Made by a program: the position numbers and the translations under genes
Shown: positions 35,221 through 47,585 of the stretch, one piece after another
Numbering within the stretch: the stretch's first letter is position 1
How the letters are laid out: each line of letters opens with the position of its first letter
Assembly: GCA_019916065.1 (NCBI GenBank)
Contig: CM034240.1
Coordinates: 39,520,561-39,584,560 of the forward strand
Length of the DNA stretch: 64,000 nucleotides
Direction: 5' to 3'
Source of the DNA: Vitellaria paradoxa
Lineage: Eukaryota; Streptophyta; Magnoliopsida; Ericales; Sapotaceae
The notes under the pieces: model-generated
The model's input: only the letters and a program-made list of their open reading frames with translations
Told to the model about the DNA's origin: nothing
The model's database searches: none

Positions 35221-35698
35221 GTACCAATAAAGTTTATAAAATTTTTAAAAATTTCTAAAGTTTTAACTTTTTCAAATTTTAAAAAATTTTAATTTTCTTA
35301 CAAAATTTAGTAAAATTCGTTGGAACAAATTAAAATAGCGTGTTTCTACGAATTTTGCCATATTTTTTTAAAAGTTTGATTGACATTTGTACTTAAAAAT
35401 TTCACAAAACTCTAAAAATTTTCAAGATTTTCTATTAAAATTTTGTCACATATCACTTTATATAATTTTAATAATTTTATTTCAAATCAAATATAAATAT
35501 CTAACTATTATATCAAAATAATTTTTTACACTCCAAATTTTAAAAAAATTTCACTTTTAATGTTTGTGGGACTCCAAACGGCGCCTTAATCAATTTCTTA
35601 CTGACACAAATTCTCATGCCAATTTTTGGTATAAAAATACGAGAATGGAGAAAAAAATGTGAAAGAGGAAATAGAAGTGAAAAAAATGGATCAAATAT

Positions 35699-35983
35699 TT
35701 TATGTGTTTAGAATGATAAAAAGTGAGATGCATTTAGAATGACAAAAAATAAGATAAAGTAAAATAAGTTGTGAATTTATAATTCGCATAGTAAAATAAA
35801 AAGTGAATAATTTTTAGAGTTTTTCTTTATTTTTTACCATCTTCAAAATTTTTTGTCACTCTAAACGGAACAAAAAGTGAGATAAAGTGAAATAAATTAT
35901 GAGTTTATAATTCATGCAGTGAGATAAAAAATAATAACTTTTAAAGATTTTTAGTAGTTTATAGCAAACCAAACAAAACCTTA
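35699..35983 (+). mobile_element. Two overlapping MITE family D copies
   Basis: Copy one (about 35699-35865) and copy two (about 35866-35983) both carry gataaagt(a/g)aaataa and tttataattc(a/g)(c/t)(a/g)(t/c)ag. The start motif gtttagaatgataaaaagtgag also recurs in the first 30 bp. This suggests one D element inserted in or beside another. Confidence 0.5.
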
Positions 35984-36155
35984 TTTTGTTTTTATTTTTT
36001 TCACAGTAGTGACGTGGGTGCGGGTTTTGTTTTTTGTTTGTTATTTTAAAAAATTTTTTAAGGTAAATTTACAGCAAGTCATTTTAATATTTGTTAAAAT
36101 TATTTGAGTAATTTCTTAAACTTATTAATTAATGTATATGTTCTCACTAGCAGAT

Positions 36156-36190
<35 letters not shown>

Positions 36191-36840
36191 GTTTGGACGG
36201 TAAATGTTGAGTTAGCATGGCTAAAATAATTTAACAACAATAATTCTAAACACATAATTTTAAATTTTTTCCACTTACAACTATATGGACTTTTGTTATT
36301 GACACATATTTTTTTTTTATATTTTTTTCTTTTTGCTAAGTCATCTTCTTCCTAATTAACACATGACACGTGTCACTAATTTTACATAATATGGTTAAAT
36401 TTTAATAATTTTATTGAACATATTATAGTTGAAAAAATTTCGCATACGAGTAATTCAGATAACATAAAGCAAAAAATAAAAAAAAATTAAATTGACAAAA
36501 AAAATCTCGATTCTTTCACTGTATCAAAACTTAGTTACAAAATACAATCTCTTAATAGATTTGGATTCATGAAACTATATAGCTGAACTTTTGTTTGATT
36601 GTAAATGTCCCAATCTCCAATTAAAAAAACACCCTATTTGAATTCTTGAAGATGAATGGAATTATCGCCAACTCGTTAAATTCATAACACATAATATTTT
36701 AACTCACAACACAATATTTAAATTCCTTCAAATCACCAACATAAATAGAATCTGAAAGATAAAAACTTTCGAAACTAAATTGAGAACAACAAATAATATA
36801 AATATTTTCTTTTAAGTGAATTCTTTATATCATATCTTTA

Positions 36841-36979
36841 TGGTGTGTTTTAAGTGATAAAAAGTAAAATAAAGTAAGATAAATTGTAGATTTGTAATTC
36901 GTGCAATAAAATAAAAGTGAATATTTTTAGAAACTTTTAGAGATTTTTAAAAATTTATAATAAATTAAATAAAACCTTA
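36841..36979 (+). mobile_element. MITE family D, copy
   Basis: Starts atggtgtgttttaagtgat, contains gatttgtaattcgtgcaataa and ends taaataaaacctta. It closely parallels the copy at 51462-51610. Confidence 0.55.
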
Positions 36980-37174
36980 ACGAAGTTAATAACTGATGCC
37001 AGATTTAAAAAAATTGAAGATGACTCTTCAACTCTATTTTTGAGGTTGAAAATTTTGGATACCTTCCCTTTGTCTATTTCCCTTCTCCCGTGACTTTGAG
37101 TTGCCAATCACCCCACCTCAAAAAAAAAACACGTGCAAACAGTAGAGATAAAATTAAGATCGGCTATTTCTTGT

Positions 37175-37440
37175 CCCGAAAATGATAGTCGAATTGATTC
37201 GGATGGTGGGTTGAAGGGCCTAGAAATAATAAGTCTCAGATTCGACTCCTCTTATGGGCAGTCTTTCCTCTAATTGTGGAGGGCCATCTAACAGTCTTCT
37301 CGGCCGAACCGGTCAGCCAGGGCTTACCTAGACTGATTTACCTCCTCATAATTTTTTACCGGCTAAGGTCACGGGACAAGTTTCACCTAATGTGCACCTA
37401 TGGATAGCGGTTGCAGACTTCTTCACGATCCCAGAAAATT
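37175..37440 (+). mobile_element. tRNA-derived SINE S, copy 1
   Basis: About 265 bp aligning with 40320-40581 across its length: tctcagattcgactcctc (B box), ggtcagccagggcttaccta, and gtgcacctatggatagcggttgc near the 3' end. The flanks share gctatttc (near 37161 and 37442), a probable short target duplication. Confidence 0.65.
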
Positions 37441-37452
37441 AGCTATTTCCTA

Positions 37453-37640
37453 GAAACACTAATTAGTAAAATGATAAGAATGTTAGAATTGGCTGTTTCA
37501 CAAAGAAAGACAAATTGTACTAAAATTAGGATAAGAACGTCACGAAGAAACACCAATTAGTAAAATGATAAGAATGTTAGGATTGGCTATTTCACAAAGA
37601 AAGACAAATTGTACTAAAATTAGGATAAGAACGTCACGAA
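37453..37640. repeat. Recent 94-bp tandem duplication
   Basis: Units 37453-37546 and 37547-37640 differ at only about three positions (for example cact/cacc and gctg/gcta). It lies directly next to SINE S copy 1. The near-identity suggests a young event. Confidence 0.85.
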
Positions 37641-37944
37641 TAATACTGATGACTAATGTCCTTTGTCTACGCTCGATTGGATGTGTGAAAACTTGCATAA
37701 AGTATTGAATCTGGTGGCCTTGTGACGAAGACTCGAAGATCGTCGGTGGGGTTTTTTTAATTTTTGAGTTAATTTGGTTTGGATTTATAATTTTTAAAAA
37801 AGTTCTCCAAAAAAAAATTAAAATTGGTGTAAAAGTAACATGAAAAAATTTAATAAGAAATTAAAAATTTTTAAATTTTTTACAATTTTTCTAAACTTTT
37901 TGAAACTTTAAAGGGATTTGAAACAAGTAAAACTCTTAGCGGCG

Positions 37945-38090
37945 TTAATTAATGGGTCTATTTCTCACATAGACGATGCCAGTTCGAGTTCCCGTAACTC
38001 AATCGGGAGGGGTAGTTGAGGGGTCAGTCACGTGTCTCCCAATTTACTCATCGATTACACAATTCGTTGAGAACTATAACAAATCAGTGA
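37945..38090 (+). mobile_element. Possible SINE-like sequence with B box
   Basis: Contains gccagttcgagttccc, which matches a pol III B box, after a weak A-box-like region, followed by GC-richer sequence ending in an A run at 38104-38112. No second copy was seen in this window. Confidence 0.3.
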
Positions 38091-38232
38091 GGTTTTGAGT
38101 CAACAAAAAAAAATGATAGTTGGACGTTTGTATTTCAGGTTGTTGGTATTAATTTTGGCACGAGTTTGGGTCTAATGGTAGACTCTTATGTTTATTTATT
38201 TATTTATTTATTATTAGTATTATTATTTTTAG

Positions 38233-38421
38233 AATTTGAATTCTTGATTTTTAACTTTTGAAAATAATTAGAATTAATTATATTTTATGAAAATCACTGG
38301 TAATCATAGTTGTGTATATATATATATATATATATATTTGAATTTAAATTCTTGATTTTTAACTTTTGAAAATAATTAGAGTTAATTATATTTTAAGAAA
38401 ATCACCGGTAATCATAGTTGA
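38233..38421. repeat. 80-bp duplication separated by a (TA)n run
   Basis: Units about 38233-38312 and 38342-38421 share aattcttgatttttaactt, gaaaataattaga and ggtaatcatagttg with few changes. A TA microsatellite (about 38314-38336) lies between them. Confidence 0.75.
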
Positions 38422-38720
38422 TTAAAACTCTTTTAATTAAAATTTGATTCAATTTTTGCCAGCCCAAGGTATTTATGGTTACCTTCCTGATTTGCAAGGT
38501 TTGGGTTAAGCTGCTTTGATTTAATTTATTATTTTATTTATTTTATTGCTTTTATTTATTTTTTTTTAGAACGTAATCTATATTAAGGAATGAAATCAGA
38601 TTTATTTTTTTTGTAGGCCTTTGTATTTATGTATTTAATTATTAATTAATTTAAATATGTATTTTATTAAAAATTAATTAGTGTTTAAAGTTTAGATTGT
38701 GGATTGATTTTGTCTATTTA

Positions 38721-39030
38721 GGCCCCGTTTGGTTTGCAAATAAATTCTAAAAAACTCTATAAATTTCTGTTAACTTTATATCACATCAATTTTTTTCTTT
38801 CACTACACGTATTACGAACTCTTAATTTATCTCACTTTGACTCCGTTTGGAGCTCTCCAAAATAAAATAAAATCTTAAAAATCCCTATAAACATGAATTA
38901 CGAGACATCAAAATTTAAATTCTTCACTCACTGCACGAATTACGAGATATTTTTTTTTACAATTTTATTTTATTTTATACAATTTTATACAACTCTAAAC
39001 ACACCCAAAGATCTCACTCCAAACTCACCC
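38721..39030. mobile_element. MITE family B copy 3 interrupted by a family A MITE
   Basis: The family B left part (38721-38838) runs from ggccccgtttgg to tatctcacttt, and its right tail (39007-39030) resumes at atctcactccaaactcac. Between them sits a family A element (38839-39006), from gactccgtttggag to aaacacaccc. atctcact occurs on both sides of the insert. Compare the uninterrupted B4 at 39466-39602. Confidence 0.7.
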
Positions 39031-39465
39031 TTATTATGTTCCATATGAATTCAACCTTACACTTACCAAGTCAAAGTATACGGTATGCTTTTATATTTGT
39101 GAGTTATTTTAACTGTGTTTTTAGATACAGTCACATTACTTTGTCGTTGCAATAATTTTAAATTTATCAATTCCTCAATGAAAATTGAATATACTGACGT
39201 GGAGATGGTGTATAATTGAGATTCATTGTATTGCATTACTTCTAAAAACTACTATAAACTAATACTAAAATAGACAATATAAGTAAATTGCATTAAAAAT
39301 AAAAAATTAAATTAAATAATTAAAATTCGTTAAATAATTAAAATTACGTCTAAAGGTAAAATGGCCATGTTGGGCCGCATTGAAAGGGAAGGCTGATACT
39401 GAAAGAGCTATGTTTTGCTGCGGTGGGGCTGGGACCCCTTACCTTGTTGCCTTCGTATATATTTA

Positions 39466-39602
39466 GGTTCCGTTTGGTTTATAAATAAATTTTAAAAAAT
39501 TTTATAAATTTCTGTTAACTTTATATCACATCAACTTTTTTCTTTTACTGCACGCATTACAAATTCTCAATTTATCTCAATTTATCTCACTCCAAACTCA
39601 CC
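39466..39602 (-). mobile_element. MITE family B, copy 4
   Basis: A 137-bp intact copy, from ggttccgtttggtttat to ccaaactcacc, with the core ttaactttatatcacatcaa shared with 38721 and (inverted) 21108. Confidence 0.7.
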
Positions 39603-40303
39603 TTTATAATATAAAAAATAAATACTTTACAACATCCAAAAACTTCCCAAAGTATTAGATTCTTTAACTTGTTTGCATTTTGGCTCTAAGTATTTTAATT
39701 TTAATGACCAAAATAACTCTTGATCAATTATGGAATGTTTGATTTATTAAAAAATTTTAATTTTTATTAGTTTTTTAAAAGTTTTTAAATCAAATTTTGT
39801 TGCGTCACTTTTAAACTAACTTTTTATTTTTTATCATTCAAAGGCCGCGTTAATATCAGCCAACTTTTTCCAATGCAACAAGTCAATGGAAACAATTGAA
39901 GGCCCTGTTTGGTATAGTAAAAAATAAGATAAATTGAGATAAAATGTAATTTGGATTAGTTTTGGTATCTTTTTTTCTGAATAGTAACAATCTGTGAGAG
40001 CGGTTTTTCAAATTCGTTCCCACATAAATTTAAAAAAATTCACATAAAATAGCAATAATGGTACTTGTTTGAAAGCTTTTGACACGAAGAATATAATTTT
40101 AAAAAAAATTTACGCATTTGTTTAACATATTTCTAAATTTTTTATTTTTTTAACGAAATATTAAAATTTTTTGAAGTTAGTAATGACGGAAAAATTAGTG
40201 ATATAGAGGCTATTAAAGATTTATAGTGATTTATTATGTTTGTTGGCCAAAATCACACTCTTTCTTTCTTTTTTTTTTGGCTGCTACTACCGTAACTTGA
40301 TGT

Positions 40304-40597
40304 AAGAATGGGTGTGTTTGGCCCCTTCGGGGGTGGTCGAGCGGGAGTTCGGGGGCGCCTAAGGGCTTGGGGCACGTGCGGTCTCAGGTTCGACTCTCCT
40401 TCGGGAAAGTGGGTTACCGCTTTGGCGGGCTTCTAACAGCTCCCCTCGATCAAGCCGGTCAGACAGGACTTGCCTAGGCTGGTTTACTACCTCGTGGGCC
40501 ATTGCCGGTTTGGTCCACGGGGCAGGCTTCACCCAATGCGCACCTTCGAGTAGTGGTTGCGGGTTTCTTCCCGACCCACAGAAGAATAGATGTGTTT
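40304..40597 (+). mobile_element. SINE S, copy 2, with target duplication
   Basis: The body at about 40320-40581 has B-box caggttcgactctcc and the same 3' region as copy 1. It is flanked by aagaatgggtgtgttt (40304-40319) and aagaatagatgtgttt (40582-40597), 14 of 16 identical, as expected for a LINE-mobilised SINE. The right repeat runs into the end of a family A MITE, so the SINE appears to have landed at that MITE's terminus. Confidence 0.72.
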
Positions 40598-40755
40598 AGA
40601 GTTGTATAAAAGTATATAAAATAAAATAAAATTATAAAAGTAAATATCTCGTAATTTGTGCAGTAAGTGAAAAATTTTAATTTTATTATCTTATAATTTT
40701 TGTTTGTAGAGATTTATAAAATTTTATTTTATTTTGTTTAATTCCAAACGGAGTC
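40588..40755 (-). mobile_element. MITE family A, copy 4 (reverse orientation)
   Basis: Reads gatgtgtttagagttgtat at the left and ccaaacggagtc at the right, with atctcgtaatttgtgcag inside. This is the reverse complement of copies at 9824 and 47418. Its left terminus is part of the SINE target duplication. Confidence 0.65.
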
Positions 40756-41400
40756 AATATTAACGTGTTTTTCTTCTTGTACAAGCCATGATATTGATGT
40801 TTGCATAAACTGTCAATCATGGGCCATGTTGACTATTTAGGTATCGTATTGCTTGCAATAATTGCGTGAGATGATCGTGTAGAAAAAGTGGTTTTGCTTT
40901 AAATTATGCTAGGAGTAGCAATAACACGTGCCTGTAGTAGTGTAAATAAAATTAATATTAAATTTTTTATAAAGTTAAAATTTTGGATAAAAATTTTAAA
41001 TCAAAAAAATTATAATAATTTATGAGCTTTATTTTTTTTTTCAAAACTTTGGATTCTGATAGCTATTACACGTATTTTGATTTCTCTCTCTTTTTCTCTC
41101 AGATTAATTTTTAATAAGCACTATAAAAAAATAGAAATTATGGTATTTTAATTTGAAAGGTTTAATTTCTTAGAAATCATAATTAGGTAAAATTTAAATT
41201 GGTTGATTTGCATATGATCTTTACTCTTGAAATATGATAAAATTTAAAATGTTTAAACCGTTTGTAAGATAAATGGTAATAGGGTCAACTAAAATAAAAA
41301 TTGAGGAGAAAGTTAAAAATATAAAAATTATCTCAATCATTGAATGAAATAAAAAATAATTCTTAACTATTGGACCTTACTTTATGAGAGGGATATTTTT

Positions 41401-41510
41401 AAAAACTGTCCTATTTTATTATATAAATTTAAGTTGCATTTGGAGTGACAAAAATTTAAAAACTGTCCTATTTTATTATATAAATTTAAGTTACATTTGG
41501 AGTGACAAAA
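41401..41510. repeat. 57-bp tandem duplication
   Basis: aaaaactgtcctatttt recurs at 41401 and 41458, and the following tttaagtt(g/a)catttggagtga is conserved with a single change. Confidence 0.8.
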
Positions 41511-42539
41511 ACAACGAAAAATAATAAAAAATGTAATTTGTGTAACTTTTGATATTTGGTGTTTCTAACCTGAACCATGGTTTTTGGAGATGAACGGTGC
41601 CAAATTATGCAAACGGTTACTTTTAATCTACTCTAAGGTATTCAAAGAATCAAATGGATTTTCAGCGTTGCAGTGATTTGGTAGAGTAAAATGATATCGT
41701 TTCACACCTAGGGGTTCTCTACTACAACCGTCTTATCCACCTTTAAGATTCTTAAAGACAATATTGTTTCAATCAAAAGAAGCAACAAAAGAAGAAATGA
41801 GGCGGAGGTCCCCCTATTAGCTATAAAGCTCCACCAAAAGAGCCTGAAGAGGATGATATGCAACCATCGTTTGCGCGATATTTTCTCTGGTGAAGACCCA
41901 TTGTTGAAGAGACCTACTCGGCAGGCCCTGGTTGTCTCCCACGTACTCTGAGGTATTTGTTCCCATCTTATTCCATTTTCGTTGTCTATTCTCATTTACC
42001 ATGGTTGTTTCTCGTCGAAAAATGATGGTTTGACGAGTTAAGTTTAATCTCCCACTCTTTGGAATCCATTTGGGTCTTCAATGAATGTTTTGTGCGTAGT
42101 TGGACTTGTCTACTTTCGTGTCTTCTTTTGAGTGGTTCTTTTGTCGTGCATCGATTTGGCCAAACATTGTGCTGAAAAGCCCCAAATTGCAGTTGACCGT
42201 GGGAACGGTTTTATGGAATCCGTTCGAATGGATTTGGCCTGTCCCCAAACCTTGGGCATGGTTGCCTTGGGTCCGTTCTAAGAATTGACGACTCCTTCTA
42301 ACTGAATTGTTTATTTCAATTATTAATTGCTTATAGCAAAATGTAATTACACTCGTTGTCTTTACCATTACGAATTGTTTTTGTGATTGTACTCATCCCA
42401 GTAATTAGACTTACACTTCCCAATATTTTTTCTATTAACAAGTTGAACATTACATACTATGCACTCATCTATTAACGTGTATTTGTATATATTTCATTAG
42501 TTTTGTTATAGATTTCACAGACTTCCTATTCCCACCTTT

Positions 42540-43610
42540 AGATGAATTCCAAAATGTTGATAACAACATTGTCACTTGGTTTCGAAGGCGAAGGCAAAGT
42601 AAGAAAACTAAGGCCAATTGGGATTTTCACTAAATAAAAGTCCGACTGACAATTATGGCGCTCTTATAAACAACGGACATGGGATAAGCAATAGCCTATC
42701 CCCAATCGATTATAATTAACTTTTAACAAAATTTAGCCGTATAACATCCCAAAACCTCTCCTTATCCCAAATAAAAAGTCGAATGGTATAATTGGGTAAA
42801 GACTAGCAAGCATAAATGGACTTGAAAAAACCTCACTCACAAGTAATCATACTAGGGTGGAATTTTGAGACAAATGTATGGGATGCGCCTGACTGGTGGT
42901 GAGCCTCATAGCAATAGGTTTGTTACGAGAAGATATTTAACTCCCCATTAATTTCTTTTTACTCCCCATTCCTAATTTATAAATTTTTGTTTTTATTCTA
43001 GAATGCTTTTCACTCTTACAGTTATTGTTTCGACTTTTCGTTTATGGTAGCCTCCAAGTTGTGAAATTTAGAGCCTAGGAATTGGAGCTTATAGATTTGA
43101 TAGAGAAGGTTTTTAGAGGTACTACTGTGACTGGAGAATAGCATTGGACTCCATCTGCCAGATCCCCCCCCACCTGAGGATGGGTAACGTTCAAAGATGC
43201 AAGGCCAGGCAGTTTGTTGCCTCTGGTGGCCCCCTTTCAGTAGCTGAGCCAAACAGGCAAGCGGAAGAGGTTGACTAGTTAGGATCTGGAGGGGTGAAAA
43301 GGCGGAGAGACGAGCATGATGAGACAAACAATGGTTACAGTGGTTCAAGATGCCACCAAAGCCACGTCGTGCATATAAGTGAACCTATAGCTCCATGTGG
43401 GGGAGAAGTAGTGAGGTCAGACATGTTTAGGATTCTCGTTTGAATTCAATGCATGATTGTGTTGCTAAATTATTGGCCATGGAAGCAATAGACAACATCT
43501 CTGACTTGTATCTATTTGCCATTGTCTTATTCGCAATGAAAATTAGCTGGGAGGCATTCATGTCACAACTCGATGATGCTCGTAAGATAAGGTGCTTGTT
43601 GCACTAACAA
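42540..43610 (+). pseudogene. Probable Harbinger ORF1-like remnant
   Basis: A degenerate region just upstream of, and parallel to, the transposase remnant. Near 43450-43600 a frame reads HDCVAKLLAMEAIDNIS followed by MKISWEAFMSQLDDARK. That resembles the C-terminus of the Myb/SANT-like ORF1 proteins that accompany plant PIF/Harbinger transposases. Earlier parts are too decayed to assign. The call rests on position and weak similarity. Confidence 0.35.
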
Positions 43611-44189
43611 CGCAAACATAAACGAATGCAACGCCCTCCCTCTAGTGTTCCTCTATACCTCTATTACCCTCTACTCGGGCTAGAGGATACATTCTAGGGT
43701 TTCTTCCCCTCCCAGTAGCAAAATATTTGGCTTTCTGTACTTTTTTGTTTCTTACTATTCATATCGCTTGGACTCTTTATATATGTAACATTTGAGTTCT
43801 TATTCGTTGTGCAGATATTAGTAACCCGGATTGTACGTAACTGTTTGATGAGAGTATTTAATTTTGATTATTTTATCGCCTTCTTATAGCTATTTCAGTT
43901 TCATTGCTGTCATAACAGTACACGGATTGAAAATACATGATAGTTGTCCATTTTGTGATTTATGGAAAATATATACCATATTATTTGCTGATCCTATTTG
44001 TTACTTTTATAACATGTCCGGTTGAATGGAGTCCAGATTCTAAAGAATGGTAAATGATGGGAATGACAACTCACCATTATTCAATGCCATTGTTGGTGGG
44101 TTAGTATAGGATGAGATATTCAACGATGTAAGTGTTGCATCCATGGCTACACTAGCCTATTAATATTACTTGTTCCTCTTTCAAAGCAG

Positions 44190-45430
44190 CCCTGCCACAT
44201 GTTGCCCTTCCCTAGGCGACTTTGGGTCAATGAACTTTTAGTTAGCCACCCGCAACGTTTGTACAAGGCGTGCCACGTAAATAATTATGTTTTCATGACA
44301 TTGTGTGAAGAACTAACTATGAAGTATGGTTTCGGTCAACAGTATAATGCTACATTAACAGTGGAGAAGAGCGTTGATATATATATATATTTTTTAATAA
44401 CATATCAAACAAGTAACTCCAAGAAAATAACAACACTCTAGTGAGACTATATCCTAGTACTTTCACATTGTGTTATCAACCGTGAAGCATCTTGCCCGGG
44501 AATACATTAAGCCAACACTTGAACAAATGATGACGCATTCCCACATTCTCAACAATTCCCGATAATTGCCATTCGTAGTAAGTTATTCTCTCGTATTGTT
44601 ACTATCTTGTTGGCTATGCTACCATATAATAACCTTTAGTTTCTCTGTTATTATGCTCGTAACACCATATCGGCGCTTTAGATGGCACGCACGTAACTTG
44701 TATGCCCCTTATCGACAAATAACTTGCTTTCTGCCGTAGGAAAGATGGCTTCATGCAAAATATCCTTGTGGTTTATGATTTTGACCAACATTTCATATTT
44801 GTCTCGTGCGACAAGGAAAGAAGTATGCATGACAACAGCGTTTTCAAAAAAGTCGTATCTAATCCCAACGAGGAGTTCCCACACCCAATTGGAGGTGTGT
44901 CCTCTTACAACGCCTATCAATCAAATATCGTTAAACCATATATTCACCAGTTACGGTTTGTAGTGATTTCGCATATATCATCTTACAAATAGTTATCACT
45001 ATTACAGATAAATACTATTTTATTGACGTTGGTTATCCCAACAAAAAAGGCTTTCTCGCACCATATAAGGGGGACTGGATGCATATGCAACAGTTCCTAA
45101 CTGATAAAGGGCCTAGAAATCCCCGAGAACGTTTCAATAAGGTCCACTCTACATTATGAAATGTCATCGAACATACTTTTGGTGTTTGGAAAAAGAGATG
45201 GGTCATACTACGGGCTATGCTACCTTACGAATACCGAACCCAAGTTGACATCGTCAATGGTTCAATAGCACTTCACAATTTTATATTCAAGTACGGAATG
45301 ATGGACGATATAGTTCTTAACGCAGTTCCCACCTCCTTATAGGAGCCGCCATCGTTAATACAAATAGCCGCGCCTGATGATACTCCCTAAGTTCATGCCG
45401 ATACCGAGGAGGTTGACGTTGAGACCTGCA
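44190..45430 (+). pseudogene. Dead PIF/Harbinger transposase (DDE_Tnp_4 type)
   Basis: Recognisable blocks appear in family order. WVNELLVSHPQRLYKACHV gives the W-x-x-E-L-x-x-x-H-P start; DGTHVT holds the first catalytic Asp; FIDVGYPNKKGFLAPY holds the second; NVIEHTFGVWKKRW holds the Glu; and IVNGSIALHNFIF is near the C-terminus. In-frame stops (for example TAA after PLIDK near 44720 and TGA just before NVIEHTFG near 45157) and frame changes show it is not functional. Element ends were not found. Confidence 0.8.
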
Positions 45431-46430
45431 AGGTGATCGCGAAATAGACGCCATACGTGATAAAATTTGTAGGTGGTTACGCACAACAGGGAAACTAGCC
45501 ACTGAAGGCTTGCTTTGTTCCATGCAATCCAATTGTAATTTCGAGACATTGCATATGTGCCCAATGAATTATATAAAAATCAGTTTGATTTGATTGCAAA
45601 TGTCCTAGTGTTAACTGATTATGCTGCTGCGCTCCCTCTTTTTCTAAATTTTATTTATTATTTTTTTCTTCGACGCACATTCACATATGACCTCTGAAGG
45701 AGTTTAAAAAAAAAAAAATTATTTTCAAAAATTGGTGTCAATGTGACATGTGATAGAATTGTAATAGCAAAAAAAATGGGATAATTTTCTTTACAAAATA
45801 TTATCACTTCAGGACATTAAAAATTGGGTAGTTATCTTTAAAAAAATTATAATTTTCTCTAAGATACTTATTATTTTATTTAAAAATAACAAATTGGATA
45901 ATTCAATTTTTAGTGGTTGGAGTGGAAAAGGTTTGGGACTAACTCATTTTGATAACTAGTAATTAACGCTCAATGGCACTTACCTTGTATGAAAAAAAAA
46001 AAAAAAAAAAAAAAAGGAAAAGAGTAAATATCTAATGTAGTTTTTTGGTGGTTAGAATTGAATTTGTGGGTTTTCGCTAAAACATTGGGCCAAGTTCGGC
46101 CCATAGTGCAAAACGTGAAATTTCGAACGATCTCCTATTGCTAGCCAAACTTTAATATATTTTAATTATTAAAATAAATGTTGAATTAGTGTAACAAAAA
46201 TTTATCAAATAATTTAAAACTGTAAATATTATTGTTATATTTTGTAAATATCCATTAATCACGTATATACCAAAAGTTATCTTCTTGTGCAACTATTTGT
46301 GAAAAGGGTGAAATTGTTATTAATTATGAAAAATTTTAAATACAAAGTTATATTTTCATTAATTCTTCTCAAATTATCGGCATTAAATTCCTTAATTAAT
46401 TCTATTTTTATAAATAGATTTAGAGTAACA

Positions 46431-46556
46431 AAAAATTCTAAAAAATGATGAAAAATACTGAAAAATTCTAAAAGTTATTCAGTTTTTATCTTACTGCATG
46501 AATTATGAACTCATAACTTATCTCATTTTTTTTCCACGCCAAACGCATCCATAATT
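46431..46556 (-). mobile_element. MITE family D, reverse copy
   Basis: Contains tgcatgaattatgaactcat followed by aacttatctcatttttttt and ends ccaaacgcatcc, the reverse complement of the family D start and core. Confidence 0.5.
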
Positions 46557-47080
46557 GATTCTCAGCAGCATTTTCCTTTACATTTCAGTTTACACCATGC
46601 AACCGGAGTGCTTTGAAGGTGTATCTCAACTGAGGTGTTTAATTTTTTTTTCAATCTTTTAGTACATTTGAACGAATAAACAGTATTTTTTAATTGACAG
46701 TATTTTCCAACCATATGCTGTTCTGTTCACGTGCAGTGAGGATTGGTTTTTTTTTTTTTTTTTTTTCCTTTTTTTTTCCCTTGCGTACGAATTTTGCTGT
46801 ATTTAAAAAACAATTAAGACAAATTAACTGCATTCCACAGATTAATTTTATTTTATTTTTTCCGGTTACTTGGCACCTTATTTTGCTAGAAGAGAATGAA
46901 GGAGGGAAATACACTAAAAAAAAAAAATTATGACGTGTTTATGCTTCAAATTTAATTTATTTTTTATTTTTAATTAATTAGACACCATACCACCCCTTTA
47001 GTTGTCTTCAAATTGGCAATTATTCAAAAACACAATGATAATTTGTTTTTGTTTTATACAATGACAAATAAAAGAAATTC

Positions 47081-47377
47081 GAGGCGTTTGGAGATATAAT
47101 TTTTAATAAAAAGTTGTTAGTTATAATTTTTAGTATATTTAGCAAAACAAGTAGTAATTTTCAGTAATTTTTTTGTAACTTTTGAGTGGTTGGTAAAATA
47201 TTTGATAATTTTGGTAATTTTAAGTAACTTTTGACAATTTTCAATAACTTTTAGTAACCTTTGAGTTGAGAAGTTATTGTAGCATAGCAAAAAGTGACAA
47301 AAATTAGTAGTTTGCTAAACGTTCAAAAATCAAAAGTTAATAATTTTTTGCTAAAAATTTTATTACCAAACACCCCC
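47081..47377 (+). mobile_element. MITE family E, copy 2
   Basis: About 297 bp from gaggcgtttggagatat to accaaacacccc. The repetitive interior (agtaacttttgacaattttc, ttgtagcatagcaaaaagtg) is related in style to E1 at 20088. Confidence 0.45.
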
Positions 47378-47417
47378 TCACTCGCATGCAAAATTATTAA
47401 CAAACTGAAAAAATAAA

Positions 47418-47585
47418 GGCTCTGTTTGATGGCAAACAAAATAAAATAAAATCTTATCAATCTCTATAAACACGAATTATGAGACATCAAAATTTAAATT
47501 TTTCACTCACTGCACGAATTACGAGATATTTACTTTTACAATTTTATTTTACTTTATACACTTTTATACAACTTCAAATACACCC
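47418..47585 (+). mobile_element. MITE family A, copy 5, with 8-bp target duplication
   Basis: A 168-bp element with ends GGCTCTGTTTGA and, inward from the right, GGGTGTATTTGA. It is flanked by aaaataaa at 47410-47417 and 47586-47593. The 8-bp duplication and ends place family A with hAT elements. The duplication is AT-rich but exact. Confidence 0.75.

Noticed and set aside
37175..40597. Possible tRNA genes because of clear B boxes
   Set aside because: No cloverleaf with acceptor stem and anticodon arm can be drawn. Two alignable copies and a target duplication show these are SINEs.
37453..41510. CRISPR-like or phage-like repeat array
   Set aside because: The direct repeats are simple tandem duplications in plant nuclear DNA, with no regular spacer pattern and no associated genes.
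41708..42368. Minus-strand ORFs of about 95 codons and a semi-open plus strand
   Set aside because: No domain was recognised. They may be flanking sequence of the Harbinger remnant but nothing ties them to it.
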